DNA from: Herbiconiux daphne | Lineage (GTDB): Bacteria > Actinomycetota > Actinomycetes > Actinomycetales > Microbacteriaceae | DNA length: 64,000 nucleotides | Direction: 5' to 3' | Assembly: GCF_024979295.1 (NCBI RefSeq) | Contig: NZ_JANLCJ010000006.1 | Location: forward strand, 186,001-250,000 | In this document: positions 8,047-16,688 of the stretch, one piece after another | Position numbering within the stretch: position 1 is the stretch's first letter | How the letters are laid out: each line of letters begins with the position of its first letter | Made by a program: the position numbers and the translations under genes | Notes under the pieces: model-generated | The model's database searches: none | Told to the model about the DNA's origin: nothing | The model's input: only the letters and a program-made list of their open reading frames with translations

Positions 8047-9191
8047 TTGCCTTCGGTGTAGCTGATGGAGGGGTCGAGGAATTCGTTGGTGTAGATGTCG
8101 TCGGCGGTGAGGCCGTCGGCGACCTCGACATCGGTGCCGGCGTAGATGCCTTCGAGCAGGTCTGTCATCCGCTTCATCCGGTCGGCGTCGAAGGAGCCGA
8201 ACACGCCGTCGGTGCCGTTGGTCACGAGGGCGTCGTCCTGCATCACGTCGTGCACATAGGCGGCGGCCTCGGGAGAGATCTGGAAGAACTGGTCGATCTT
8301 CACGAGGTAGTCGGAGATGGCCTGGTTCACCGCATCCGGCGACTCCATGTAGTCGATCTGCGCCTGCTGCATGGCCGGCACCAACTGGGCGAGGCAGTCG
8401 GACTGCGCCGCGACGACATCGGGCTTGCCTGACCAGGCGGCCGGGTAGATGTCGTAGCCCGAATCGGCGATCAGCAACGAGTCCACCTCGCGGCCGTAGT
8501 CGGTGAACTCGTGCATCAGGCGGTAAGGCTCCTGCGTGATGTAACCCTGCAGCACCACGGGCTCGCCGGCCACGAGGCGGGTGACCGAGCCGTCGAACGA
8601 ACCGTCGACCTGGTCGGCGCGCACGTCGCCCTGCGCGATCAGGTAGTCCATGTAAGTGGCGCCCTGGAAGTAGAGCACCGTGGCGTCGCTCGCGGCGACC
8701 TCGGAGAGGTCGGAGAAGTCGTATTTCGTCGGGTCCCAGAGCAGGATCTGCGGGTTCTTCTGCAACGGCGTGAACACGGCCTTGGTGGGCTGGTCGTTCG
8801 AGAGCTTCACCGACTCGTCGGTGTCGATCATGGCGAGCATGATCGAGTCGTCGGAGTAGAGCAGTGCGGTCGACTGCTGGAAGCCGATGAACGGGCCGCC
8901 GGCGCGCACTTCGATGGTGATGTTCGGATCGGCGATCGCCGGACCCGAATAGATTCCGGCGTCGGCGTCGATGGTGGCCTCAGCGGGATCGATCAGCGCA
9001 TAGGCGGCGGAGTGCTCGGGCTCGGGGAACCAGTTCGTCTGCAGCACGACGGTCGAAGGGCAGGCGCTGAGCGCGCCGTCTCCGCCGGCCGCCTCGGCGT
9101 CTTGGGCGGCGGGCGCGGCGCTGCTGCAGGCAGACAGCAGCAGCAGGCCGGAGGCGGCGGCGACCGCCGCGATGCGGGTGGGATGGGACAT
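8043..9191 (-). CDS. ABC transporter substrate-binding lipoprotein (SsuA/NMT1-like)
   Basis: 382 residues with a lipoprotein signal (basic start, hydrophobic core, lipobox LLSAC with Cys near residue 22). The mature part begins with STVVLQTNWFPEPEHSAAY, the typical opening of the NMT1/THI5 and SsuA/TauA periplasmic-binding class used for sulfonates, nitrate or pyrimidine precursors. The ATG at 9191 follows AAGGAG with good spacing; longer in-frame extensions run into the permease gene. It is cotranscribed with its permease and ATPase and immediately precedes the catabolic enzymes, so its ligand is probably their substrate. Confidence 0.85.
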   Translation of the reverse strand: MSHPTRIAAVAAASGLLLLSACSSAAPAAQDAEAAGGDGALSACPSTVVLQTNWFPEPEHSAAYALIDPAEATIDADAGIYSGPAIADPNITIEVRAGGPFIGFQQSTALLYSDDSIMLAMIDTDESVKLSNDQPTKAVFTPLQKNPQILLWDPTKYDFSDLSEVAASDATVLYFQGATYMDYLIAQGDVRADQVDGSFDGSVTRLVAGEPVVLQGYITQEPYRLMHEFTDYGREVDSLLIADSGYDIYPAAWSGKPDVVAAQSDCLAQLVPAMQQAQIDYMESPDAVNQAISDYLVKIDQFFQISPEAAAYVHDVMQDDALVTNGTDGVFGSFDADRMKRMTDLLEGIYAGTDVEVADGLTADDIYTNEFLDPSISYTEGK

Positions 9192-9289
9192 GGATGTCTC
9201 CTTGGAGGGTGTCGGGATTTCGGTGGTGGTGCCGGACGGGCGGTGCGGTAGTGCGGTATGGAAAAGAGGGGGGGCGATCAGCCGGTGGC

Positions 9290-10117
9290 TCAGCGGGCAT
9301 CCGGCCGATACCACGAGCCGACGAAGAGTCGGCCGAGCAGACCGAACACCCAGAAGGCGACGAGCCCGAGGAGTGAGGCCAGGATGATGGCGCCGTAGAG
9401 CATCTCGCCGTTCAACTGGTTGCGATAGGTGTCGATGACCAGCCCGATGCCCGACTCGCCCTTGCGAAAGAAGAAGTCGGCCACGATCGAGCCCACCACC
9501 GCCATTCCCGCCGAGATGCGGAGCCCGGTGAACAGGGCGGGCAAGGCGGCGGGGAACTGCAGCTTGGTGAGCACGGTCCACCGGTTCGCGTGCTTCAGGG
9601 TGAAGAGTTCGCGCATCTGGGGGCTCGTCGACTGCAGCCCGAACAGCGTGTTCGTGATGATGGGGAACAGGCTGATCAGCACCACCACCAGGATGCGACT
9701 CTCGAAGCCGTAGCCGATGGCGAAGGCGATGAGCGGCACGATCGCGAGGATCGGGATGCTCTGGAGTGCCACCGCGTAGGGGAAGAGCGTGATCTCCACC
9801 CACTTCGCCTGGCTCATGAGCACCGCCGTGACGATGCCGATGACGGTCGCGATCGCGAGGCCCAGCATCGCGATCACGCTCGAGGTGCCGAGCGGACCGA
9901 GAAGCGCGAGCAGGTTCTTCGGGGTGAGGAAGGCCTCGACGAGCACCTCGTGGGGCATCGGCAGGATGAATCGGCGCGACGGTGACAGCAGAAGGGTGCT
10001 CGTGAGATACCAGAGCCCGATGAAGGCGATGCCGAAGGCGATGGGCAGGATGACGGTCAGCGAGCGGCGGGAGGTGCGCGGCCTGCGCGGGACAGGCGTG
10101 CCGACGCCGGCGGTCAT
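9290..10117 (-). CDS. ABC transporter permease (SsuC-like)
   Basis: 275 residues with about six membrane segments. The EAA-type loop region reads TLKHANRWTVLTKLQFPAALPALFTGLRI, matching binding-protein-dependent permeases of the SsuC/TauC class. The ATG at 10117 overlaps the TGA of the ATPase gene (ATGA), so it is preferred over an upstream in-frame ATG. A 98-bp gap separates it from the binding-protein gene downstream. Confidence 0.9.
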   Translation of the reverse strand: MTAGVGTPVPRRPRTSRRSLTVILPIAFGIAFIGLWYLTSTLLLSPSRRFILPMPHEVLVEAFLTPKNLLALLGPLGTSSVIAMLGLAIATVIGIVTAVLMSQAKWVEITLFPYAVALQSIPILAIVPLIAFAIGYGFESRILVVVLISLFPIITNTLFGLQSTSPQMRELFTLKHANRWTVLTKLQFPAALPALFTGLRISAGMAVVGSIVADFFFRKGESGIGLVIDTYRNQLNGEMLYGAIILASLLGLVAFWVFGLLGRLFVGSWYRPDAR

Positions 10118-10851
10118 GCCATCGCCCCTTTCAGGCACTGCGAGATCTCGTTGGCGAGTTCGGCGAACTCCGGCGAGTACCGCACCGCCTCGCCGCGCTC
10201 CTCGCCGAACGGCACCGCGAACTCGCCGATCACCCGCCCCGGGCGCGCGCCCATCACGATCACCCGGGTGGCCATGTAGACCGCCTCGGGGATGGAGTGG
10301 GTCACGAACACCCCGGTGAAGCGCTCCCGCAGGAACAGGCCGCGCACGTCGTCGTTCAGCCGTTCGCGGGTGAACTCGTCGAGTGCGCCGAACGGCTCGT
10401 CGAAGAGAAAGAGCTTAGGCCGGTTCACAAGGGCGCGGGCCAGCGACACCCGCATCTTCATACCGCCGGACAGTTGGTGAGGCCGGTGGTCTTCGAACGC
10501 CGTGAGGCCCACCACGCCCAGCGCGTGGTCGACGCGCTCGCGGGTCTCCCCCGCACTCAGGTCGTCGAGCTCGGCGAACAGCGCCACGTTCTTGCGCACC
10601 GTGCGCCACGGCAGCAGAGTCGCATCCTGGAACACGTAGCCGATCTGCCGGGTGCCGACCTGCGTCTGTCCGCCGGTGGCGGTCTCGAGCCCCGAGGCCA
10701 ACCTCAGCAGGGTCGACTTTCCGCAGCCCGAAGGGCCGAGCAGCGCGATGAACTCACCCGGCTGAATGGCGATGTCGACGTCGGCGAGTGCGACGGTGCC
10801 GTCGGGGAACGTCATCGTGACGTCGTCGAAGGTGACCAGGGGTGCGGACAC
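10114..10851 (-). CDS. ABC transporter ATP-binding protein (SsuB-like)
   Basis: 245 residues. Walker A is GPSGCGKST, the signature is LSGGMKMRVSLARAL, Walker B is LFLFDEPFGALDE, and the switch His follows in VFVTHSIPEAV. This is the SsuB/TauB/NrtD import ATPase class. The start is taken as GTG 10851 because GAGGAG lies seven bases upstream; a longer frame lacks a ribosome-binding site. It is the first transporter gene, preceded by a 121-bp AT-richer leader with an inverted repeat. Confidence 0.9.
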   Translation of the reverse strand: MSAPLVTFDDVTMTFPDGTVALADVDIAIQPGEFIALLGPSGCGKSTLLRLASGLETATGGQTQVGTRQIGYVFQDATLLPWRTVRKNVALFAELDDLSAGETRERVDHALGVVGLTAFEDHRPHQLSGGMKMRVSLARALVNRPKLFLFDEPFGALDEFTRERLNDDVRGLFLRERFTGVFVTHSIPEAVYMATRVIVMGARPGRVIGEFAVPFGEERGEAVRYSPEFAELANEISQCLKGAMA

Positions 10852-10870
10852 GATGAAGCTCCTCAGAGAA

Positions 10871-10891
10871 AATATTGATGTGCTCAATACT
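10871..10891 (-). promoter_or_regulatory. Inverted repeat in the transporter operon leader, candidate operator
   Basis: AATATTGA-TGTGC-TCAATACT is an 8-bp inverted repeat with one mismatch and a 5-base spacer, in the AT-rich stretch just upstream of the ribosome-binding site of the ATPase gene. A second AT-rich element (AATATTACTCGGGACGATATT) lies about 60 bases away. The adjacent XRE-cupin regulator is the obvious candidate ligand, but this is inference from proximity. Confidence 0.45.
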
Positions 10892-10972
10892 CTGGGGGGA
10901 GTTTATTGCTGCAGTGTTTCGCTGGCGTGAAGAAATATTACTCGGGACGATATTCCTCGTCGAGACCCGGCG

Positions 10973-11602
10973 TCAGCCGAAGTCGCTGTGGCGATCGGGC
11001 GAGCCCCCGGCCTGCGTCACGAGCAGGCGCGCCGGCCACAGTCCGCGCACCCGCCAGCGATGGCGCACACCCCCGGCGAAGTAGAGCGTGTCGGCCGGGC
11101 CGAGCACGTGCACGCCGTCGTCGGCGAGGTCGACCTCGATCGAGCCGGCGATGACGTAGATGAACTCCGGATGCGGGTGCTCGTAGTACTCCTCGAAGTC
11201 GGGCAACCGGGTCACGAACTCCATCGGGTACATGGCGCGAGCCCCGGCGACCAGAGCCTTCGCCTGACCGGTGTCCTGGCTCACCATCGCGCCCTCGTCG
11301 GCGCGCACCAGACTCACCCGCTCCGTCTCGACCTCGGCGTGCGTGGTCGTGTCGGCGGTGCCGCCCGCCGAGGAGAGCAGCACGGGGGTGGCCGTCTCCA
11401 GAGCCTGCGCGATGCGGTGCAACGACGCCATGCTCGGCCGAGCGCGCCCGCGTTCGATCTGGCTGAGGAAGGGCTGCGACAGGCCGGTGAGACCGGCGAG
11501 CTTCACCAGGGTGAGACCGTGTTCTTTGCGGCGAGTACTGATCTTGCGGCCGAGCTCCGACATCATCATCGCGTCGGCGGCATCCGGATCGATTTCGGCC
11601 AT
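10973..11602 (-). CDS. XRE-family regulator with C-terminal cupin domain
   Basis: 209 residues. An N-terminal helix-turn-helix of the XRE type (LVKLAGLTGLSQPFLSQIERGRARPSMASL, residues about 30-60) is joined to a C-terminal cupin barrel (EYYEHPHPEFIYVIAGSIEVDL, then GPADTLYFAGGVRHRWR). His and Glu residues in the cupin could bind metal or a small ligand. Such regulators commonly control an adjacent uptake or catabolic operon, here the SsuABC-type transporter set 121 bp downstream. It starts 30 bases after the idi stop, so it could also be read from the idi promoter. Confidence 0.9.
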   Translation of the reverse strand: MAEIDPDAADAMMMSELGRKISTRRKEHGLTLVKLAGLTGLSQPFLSQIERGRARPSMASLHRIAQALETATPVLLSSAGGTADTTTHAEVETERVSLVRADEGAMVSQDTGQAKALVAGARAMYPMEFVTRLPDFEEYYEHPHPEFIYVIAGSIEVDLADDGVHVLGPADTLYFAGGVRHRWRVRGLWPARLLVTQAGGSPDRHSDFG

Positions 11603-11632
11603 GACGCCACGATATCCGACGTCGGAGCGGCC

Positions 11633-12157
11633 TCAGGCGGTGGCGAGCTGCGGCAGCTGCAGGGCGAGCCAGGGGCTGAACGCCCACGGCGTGAGCGACA
11701 CGGCCAGCTGCAGTTGGGTGGCGTCGGCCCAGCGCCACTCGGCCACCTCGGCGGGGTTGGGCGCGAGCGGTCCGTCGGCGCGCGCGGTGTAGACCGGGCA
11801 CACCTCGTTCTCGACGATTCCGGATGCGTCGATCGCCAGGTAGCGGAAGTCGGGAAGCGCGAGCTCCAGACCCGACAGCGAGAGCCCGAGTTCGTCGTGG
11901 GCACGACGGAGCACGGCATCCGTCATCCCCTCCCCCGGTGCCGGATGCCCGCAGAACGAGTTCGTCCACACCCCGGGCCACGTGCGCTTGGTCAGCGCTC
12001 GCCGCGTCACGAGCACGCGGCCGGCGTCGTCGAACACGTGGCAGGAGAAGGCGAGATGCAGCGGAGTGTTCTCGGTGTGCACCTCGATCTTGCCCGCGAC
12101 CCCGATCGGAGTGCCGTCGTCGGAGAGCAGAATCACCTGCTCGGTATCGGTGGTCAT
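11633..12157 (-). CDS. idi: Isopentenyl-diphosphate delta-isomerase type 1
   Basis: 174 residues with the Nudix-related IDI-1 fold. The catalytic Cys is in WTNSFCGHP and the catalytic Glu region in NEVCPVYTA. His ligands lie in LHLAFSCHVFD, and RRAHDELGL is the modified Nudix helix. It interconverts IPP and DMAPP and so supplies the starter for the carotenoid pathway. The gene is divergent from crtE with only 45 bp between the two starts, so control is probably shared. Confidence 0.95.
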   Translation of the reverse strand: MTTDTEQVILLSDDGTPIGVAGKIEVHTENTPLHLAFSCHVFDDAGRVLVTRRALTKRTWPGVWTNSFCGHPAPGEGMTDAVLRRAHDELGLSLSGLELALPDFRYLAIDASGIVENEVCPVYTARADGPLAPNPAEVAEWRWADATQLQLAVSLTPWAFSPWLALQLPQLATA

Positions 12158-12202
12158 TTCACTATTGTGCTTTATTACTTGGTTGCCATGTAACGTGGAG
12201 AC
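12158..12202. promoter_or_regulatory. Divergent idi/crtE promoter region
   Basis: A 45-bp AT-rich gap between two divergent starts, including TTTATTACTT and ATGTAACGTGGAG (the latter gives the crtE ribosome-binding site). The two promoters must overlap each other or the coding ends, so one bound regulator would affect both genes. I do not see a clear -35/-10 pair. Confidence 0.5.
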
Positions 12203-13273
12203 GTGGACACGCACGATCTGGTCGCGGTATCCGACCGCCGTCAGCAGCAGGTCGACCGCGTGCTGAAGGCGTTCTTCAGCGACTCGCGCTATCGGGCCGA
12301 GAAGCTCGGTGCGCCGTATTCGGCGCTCTGGCAGACTCTCGAGCGCAACACCTCGGGCGGAAAGCGATTCCGCCCGCGCATGGTCATGGCCGCCTACGAA
12401 TCGCTCGGCGGCACCGACGTGGATGCCGCCGCCCACGTCGGCGCGGCCTTCGAGCTGCTGCACACCGCCCTCATCGTGCACGACGACGTGATCGACCGTG
12501 ACTTCGTGCGGCGCGGCGGGCCCAACGTGTCGGGCAGCTACCGCGACATCGCGACCACGGCCGGAATCCCGCTGCCGATCGCCGAGCACCGGGGCATGTC
12601 GGTGGCCATCATCGCCGGCGACCTCGCCTTGTTCAACGCCTACCGCTTGATCGACCGCTCGGGCGCCGACGGCATCCTGCGCACCCGCCTGCACGACATC
12701 CTCGACGAGGCCATGTTCGTGTCGGCCGCAGGCGAGCTCTACGACGTCGACTTCTCGATCCGCGCCGAGCCGCCCACCGTCGACGAGATCGTCGAGATGG
12801 AGCGCCTCAAGACCGCCGGCTACTCGTTCGAGGGCCCGCTGCAGGCCGGCGCCGTGCTCGCCGGCGCCGCGGGCGAGGCCGTCGATGCGCTCGGCGCCTT
12901 CGGCCGCAACATCGGCATCGCCTATCAGATCGTCGACGACCTGCTAGGCGTCTTCGGCGACGAGAACGACACCGGAAAGACCACCGTCGGCGACCTGCGC
13001 GAGGGCAAGCGCACGGTGCTGCTCGCCCACGCGGTCACGCATCCGGAGTGGGCCGCGGTCGAGGGCTTGTTCGGCTCGCCCGACCTCACCGCCGCCGATG
13101 CCCGGCGCATCCGCGAGGTGCTCGAGAGCACCGGATCGCGGCGCTTCGCCGAGGCCCTCGCCCGTGACTTCGCCAACCGCGCCTGGGAGGCGCTCGTGAA
13201 CCCCGCCCTGCCCGATGCCGCCCGTGCGGAGTTTCAGCCCGTCGTGGCGTCGGTGCTGGGTAGGGTTCGATAG
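12203..13273 (+). CDS. crtE: Geranylgeranyl (polyprenyl) diphosphate synthase
   Basis: 356 residues from GTG 12203 (GGAG just upstream). The first Asp-rich motif is VHDDVIDRD, the second is IVDDLLGVFGDE followed by TGKTTVGDLREGKRT, both diagnostic of trans-prenyl synthases. GGKRFRP near the N-terminus binds IPP. As first gene of the carotenoid operon it should make C20 geranylgeranyl diphosphate. The stop is followed directly by the crtB start. Confidence 0.93.
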   Translation: MDTHDLVAVSDRRQQQVDRVLKAFFSDSRYRAEKLGAPYSALWQTLERNTSGGKRFRPRMVMAAYESLGGTDVDAAAHVGAAFELLHTALIVHDDVIDRDFVRRGGPNVSGSYRDIATTAGIPLPIAEHRGMSVAIIAGDLALFNAYRLIDRSGADGILRTRLHDILDEAMFVSAAGELYDVDFSIRAEPPTVDEIVEMERLKTAGYSFEGPLQAGAVLAGAAGEAVDALGAFGRNIGIAYQIVDDLLGVFGDENDTGKTTVGDLREGKRTVLLAHAVTHPEWAAVEGLFGSPDLTAADARRIREVLESTGSRRFAEALARDFANRAWEALVNPALPDAARAEFQPVVASVLGRVR

Positions 13274-14179
13274 ATGAGCGGTAGGCAGGCGGCGCGTTGG
13301 GGCGGTGAGACGAGCCTCTACGACCGCGTGGCGATGGAGACGTCGTCGGTGGTCATCCGGCGCTACTCGACCTCGTTCGGACTCGCCTCGCGCCTGCTCG
13401 CCCAGCCCGTGCGCCAGCACGTCGAGAACATCTATGCCCTCGTGCGCCTGGCCGACGAGGTGGTCGACGGGGTCGCCGAGTCGGCGTCGCTCACGCGCAC
13501 CGAGATCTGCGACCGGCTCGACGCCCTCGAGCGCGAGACCAGGGCGGCGACGGCGTGTGGCTACAGCACCAACCTCGTCGTGCACGCATTCGGCTACACT
13601 GCCCGCCTGGTGGGCATCGGCGACGACCTGACGGCACCGTTCTTCCGCTCCATGCGGGCCGACATCTCCGAGACCCGGCACACGCCGGAGTCGTTCGACG
13701 ACTACGTCTACGGCTCGGCCGAGGTGGTCGGCCTCATGTGCCTGGCCGTGTTCCTGCACGGCGAGGCGGTGACGGATGCCGACCGCGCGCGTCTGGTCGA
13801 CGGCGCCCGCCATCTCGGCGCCGCGTTCCAGAAGATCAACTTCCTGCGCGACCTCGCCGCCGATTTCGGCACCCTCGGCCGCAGCTACTTTCCGGGCATC
13901 GACGTGCAGACGTTCACCGAGCAGGAGAAGAACCGCATCATCGCCGACATCGACGACGACCTGCGCATCGCGCGCGCGAGCCTGCCGGGCCTGCCCTCCA
14001 CCAGCCGCCGGGCCGTGGCGCTCGCCCAGGGGCTCTTCGACGAGCTCGCCGACCGCTTGCGCGACACGCCCGCCGTCGTACTCGCCGTCACGCGCATCCG
14101 GGTTCCGAACCCGGTCAAGGCGAGAATAGCGGCAGGGGCTGCTCTCGGCAGGCTCCCGCAGCAGAGGACGACACAGTGA
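13274..14179 (+). CDS. crtB: Phytoene synthase
   Basis: 301 residues of the squalene/phytoene synthase family. The first Asp-rich region is YALVRLADEVVDG and the second is INFLRDLAADFGTLGR followed by SYFPGID. It condenses two GGPP molecules to 15-cis-phytoene. It begins at the base after the crtE stop and ends in a GTGA overlap with crtI. Confidence 0.95.
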   Translation: MSGRQAARWGGETSLYDRVAMETSSVVIRRYSTSFGLASRLLAQPVRQHVENIYALVRLADEVVDGVAESASLTRTEICDRLDALERETRAATACGYSTNLVVHAFGYTARLVGIGDDLTAPFFRSMRADISETRHTPESFDDYVYGSAEVVGLMCLAVFLHGEAVTDADRARLVDGARHLGAAFQKINFLRDLAADFGTLGRSYFPGIDVQTFTEQEKNRIIADIDDDLRIARASLPGLPSTSRRAVALAQGLFDELADRLRDTPAVVLAVTRIRVPNPVKARIAAGAALGRLPQQRTTQ

Positions 14180-16017
14180 CAGACGACTCCCCGACAGATG
14201 ACTCCGTGACAGACGACTCCCCGACAAACGTCTCCCCGACCGACGACGGCTCGGGCACCACGCCCCGGGCCGGCAAGACGGCGATCGTGATCGGCGGCGG
14301 CATCAGCGGCCTGGCGAGCGCCGCCCTCCTGGCCCGCGACGGCTATTCCGTCACGCTGCTCGAGAAGAACGAGCGGGTGGGCGGCAGGGCCGGCGTCTGG
14401 GAGCGCGACGGGTTCCGGTTCGACACCGGGCCCTCGTGGTATCTGATGCCCGAGGTGTTCGACCACTTCTTCCGCCTCTTCGGCACGAGCGCCGACGAGC
14501 AGCTCGACCTGGTGAAGCTCGACCCGGGCTTCCGCGTCTACTTCGAGGGCGAGTTCGCCTCGATCGACCTCGCCGCCACGCGTGACGCGAACCTCGAGCT
14601 GTTCGAGTCGCTCGAGCCGGGGTCGGGCGTGCGGATGTCGGGCTACCTCGACTCCGCCGCCAAGACCTACGAGCTCGCCAAGGAGTACTTCCTCTACTCC
14701 ACCTTCGAGAAGGTGTCGCCGTTGTTCGCGGGCCCGGTGCTCAAGCGCCTGCCGCGTCTGGTGCGCCTGCTCACCGAACCGCTGGCCGCCTTCGCCGCCC
14801 GCTCGGTGCGCGACCCGCGCCTGCAGCAGGTGCTCGGCTACCCCGCGGTCTTCCTCGGCACGTCTCCATATGCCGCTCCGAGCATGTATCACCTGATGAG
14901 CCATCTCGACCTCGCCGAAGGCGTGCTCTACCCGCGCGGCGGGCTCTCGACGGTCATCGACGCGGTCGAGCGCGTCGCGCTCGCGCAGGGCGTCGAGATC
15001 GTCACGGGCGCCGAGGTGTCGCGCATCGTGATGGCGGTCGAGGGCGGCCCGACGCCCGTTCCGGTGGCGGTCGACGTCTACGACTACGAGACCACTGAGT
15101 TCGACACCAACGTGATCGACCGCGACGAATTGCGGCGCGTTCTCGCCGGCGAGGCCTCGACCGCGCCCACCACCCAGGCCGAGATCGCCGTCGCCGAGGC
15201 GGCTGCACCGGATGCCGGAAAGCCGCGCGTGGGTGGCGTGCACTACACCGACGACGGCGGCCGGGCGCACTCCCTCGAGGCCGACGTGGTGGTGTCGACC
15301 GCCGACCTCTGGCACACCGAGACCTCGATGCTGCTGCCCGAGCTGCAGACCTACCCCGAGAGCTACTGGCAGAAGAAGACCGCGGGCCCGAGCGCGCTGC
15401 TGGTGATGCTGGGCGTGCGGGGCGAGCTGCCCGAGCTGCTGCACCACACCCTCTTCTTCACCAAGGACTGGAAGGCCGACTTCGGGCAGATCTTCGGCAC
15501 CGGTCCGTCGCACGAGACATCCATTCCCGAACCGGCATCTCTCTACGTCTGCAAGCCGAGCGCCACCGATGCAGGCGTGGCGCCGGAGGGCAACGAGAAC
15601 CTCTTCGTGCTCGTTCCGCTGCCGGCCGACCCGTCGATCGGATCGGGCGGGGTCGACGGCGCCGGCGACGCCCGGGTCGAGGCGCTCGCCGATGCGGCGA
15701 TCGCGCAGGTGGCCGAATGGTCGGGTGTGACCGATCTGGCCGACCGCATCGTGCTGCGCCGCACGGTCGGCCCAGCCGACTTCGCCGACGACCTCAACGC
15801 CTGGAAGGGCACGGCGCTCGGCCCGGCGCACACCCTGCGGCAAAGCGCCATGTTCCGGGCGCGCAACGTGAGCTCGAAGGTGGATGGCCTCTACTATGCC
15901 GGCGGTTCGACGACCCCCGGAATCGGCCTGCCGATGTGCCTGATCAGTGCCGAGCTGGTCATCAAGCGCCTGCACGGCGACACCACGACCACGGCTCTGC
16001 CCGAGCCCCCGCGGTAG
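14176..16017 (+). CDS. crtI: Phytoene desaturase (lycopene-forming)
   Basis: 613 residues, longer than usual CrtI (about 490-550). The FAD-binding motif is VIGGGISGLASAALLARDGY, followed by NERVGGRAGVW and FDTGPSWYLMPEVF. The C-terminal GLYYAGGSTTPGIGLPMCL is the FAD-closing motif. Two oddities account for the length. First, a Thr/Asp/Ser-rich N-terminus is encoded by a 30-base direct repeat that duplicates the GTG start context (14176 and 14206, both in frame). Second, an extra segment of about 60 residues (roughly residues 288-350, acidic and Ala/Thr-rich) lies between SRIV and VGGVHY. The first GTG overlaps the crtB stop. Confidence 0.93.
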   Translation: MTDDSPTDDSVTDDSPTNVSPTDDGSGTTPRAGKTAIVIGGGISGLASAALLARDGYSVTLLEKNERVGGRAGVWERDGFRFDTGPSWYLMPEVFDHFFRLFGTSADEQLDLVKLDPGFRVYFEGEFASIDLAATRDANLELFESLEPGSGVRMSGYLDSAAKTYELAKEYFLYSTFEKVSPLFAGPVLKRLPRLVRLLTEPLAAFAARSVRDPRLQQVLGYPAVFLGTSPYAAPSMYHLMSHLDLAEGVLYPRGGLSTVIDAVERVALAQGVEIVTGAEVSRIVMAVEGGPTPVPVAVDVYDYETTEFDTNVIDRDELRRVLAGEASTAPTTQAEIAVAEAAAPDAGKPRVGGVHYTDDGGRAHSLEADVVVSTADLWHTETSMLLPELQTYPESYWQKKTAGPSALLVMLGVRGELPELLHHTLFFTKDWKADFGQIFGTGPSHETSIPEPASLYVCKPSATDAGVAPEGNENLFVLVPLPADPSIGSGGVDGAGDARVEALADAAIAQVAEWSGVTDLADRIVLRRTVGPADFADDLNAWKGTALGPAHTLRQSAMFRARNVSSKVDGLYYAGGSTTPGIGLPMCLISAELVIKRLHGDTTTTALPEPPR

Positions 16018-16029
16018 CGCGGGCCGGCC

Positions 16030-16362
16030 ATGGGCATCCTCTATCTGCTCGCACTGCTCGTGTCGCTCGGCGGCATGGTGGTGCTCGACCGGCGCTTCGG
16101 CCTGTTCTTCTTCGATCGGCCTCGGCGGGCCGCGATCGTTCTGGTGGTCGGTGTCGTGTTCTTCCTGGTGTGGGACGTGCTCGGCATCGGCCTCGGCATC
16201 TTCTTCCGCGGCGAGACGTCGTTCATGACCGGCATCCTGATCGGTGCGGAGCTGCCGCTCGAAGAACTCTTCTTCCTCACCCTGCTCTGCTATCTGACGA
16301 TGAACGTGTTCCGTGGCGCACAGCTGCTCGTCGGCCGCCTGCGGCGAGAGGATGCCGCGTGA
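16030..16362 (+). CDS. crtYe: Lycopene cyclase domain protein, first subunit
   Basis: 110 residues with three membrane segments. It has the PLEELFFLTLLCYLTMN motif of the heterodimeric CrtYe/CrtYf (CarR-like) cyclases of actinobacteria. With CrtYf it closes the rings of the C50 carotenoid. It starts 12 bp after crtI and ends in a GTGA overlap with the next gene. Confidence 0.88.
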   Translation: MGILYLLALLVSLGGMVVLDRRFGLFFFDRPRRAAIVLVVGVVFFLVWDVLGIGLGIFFRGETSFMTGILIGAELPLEELFFLTLLCYLTMNVFRGAQLLVGRLRREDAA

Positions 16363-16688
16363 CCTACTGGGCTCTGAACGCCGTGTTCCTCGCGCTGGTC
16401 GTGATCGTCACCGTGGTGGCGGTGGTGGTCGTCGTGCGGCGCAACGCGGCTCTGCGGCGCACCACCGCCGGAGTGTTCGGCATGACGCTCGGCATCCTGC
16501 TCGTGCTCACCGCGATCTTCGACAACGTGATGATCGCGATCGGGCTGGTGGGCTACGACGCCGGGCGCATCTCGGGGGCGTTCGTGGGCATCGCGCCGCT
16601 GGAGGACTTCGCCTACGCGCTGGCGGCCGTGTTCCTGCTGCCCTCGCTGTGGTTGCTGCTCGGGCGGCGGGACGGAAAGAACCAGTGA
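16359..16688 (+). CDS. crtYf: Lycopene cyclase domain protein, second subunit
   Basis: 109 residues with three membrane segments and the IAPLEDFAYALAAVFLLP motif, the partner version of the PLEE motif in the preceding protein. FDNVMIAIGLVGYD is also typical. The GTG start overlaps the crtYe stop and its own stop overlaps the next GTG, consistent with fixed stoichiometry. Confidence 0.88.
   Translation: MTYWALNAVFLALVVIVTVVAVVVVVRRNAALRRTTAGVFGMTLGILLVLTAIFDNVMIAIGLVGYDAGRISGAFVGIAPLEDFAYALAAVFLLPSLWLLLGRRDGKNQ

Noticed and set aside
13885-15975. Antisense frame of about 700 codons opposite crtB and crtI
   Set aside because: Shadow of crtB/crtI codons, rich in His/Arg/Gly, with no family resemblance.
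14206-16017. Internal GTG as the definite crtI start
   Set aside because: It lies in the second copy of a 30-bp repeat and is possible, but the first GTG overlaps the crtB stop like the other junctions in the operon, so that start is preferred.
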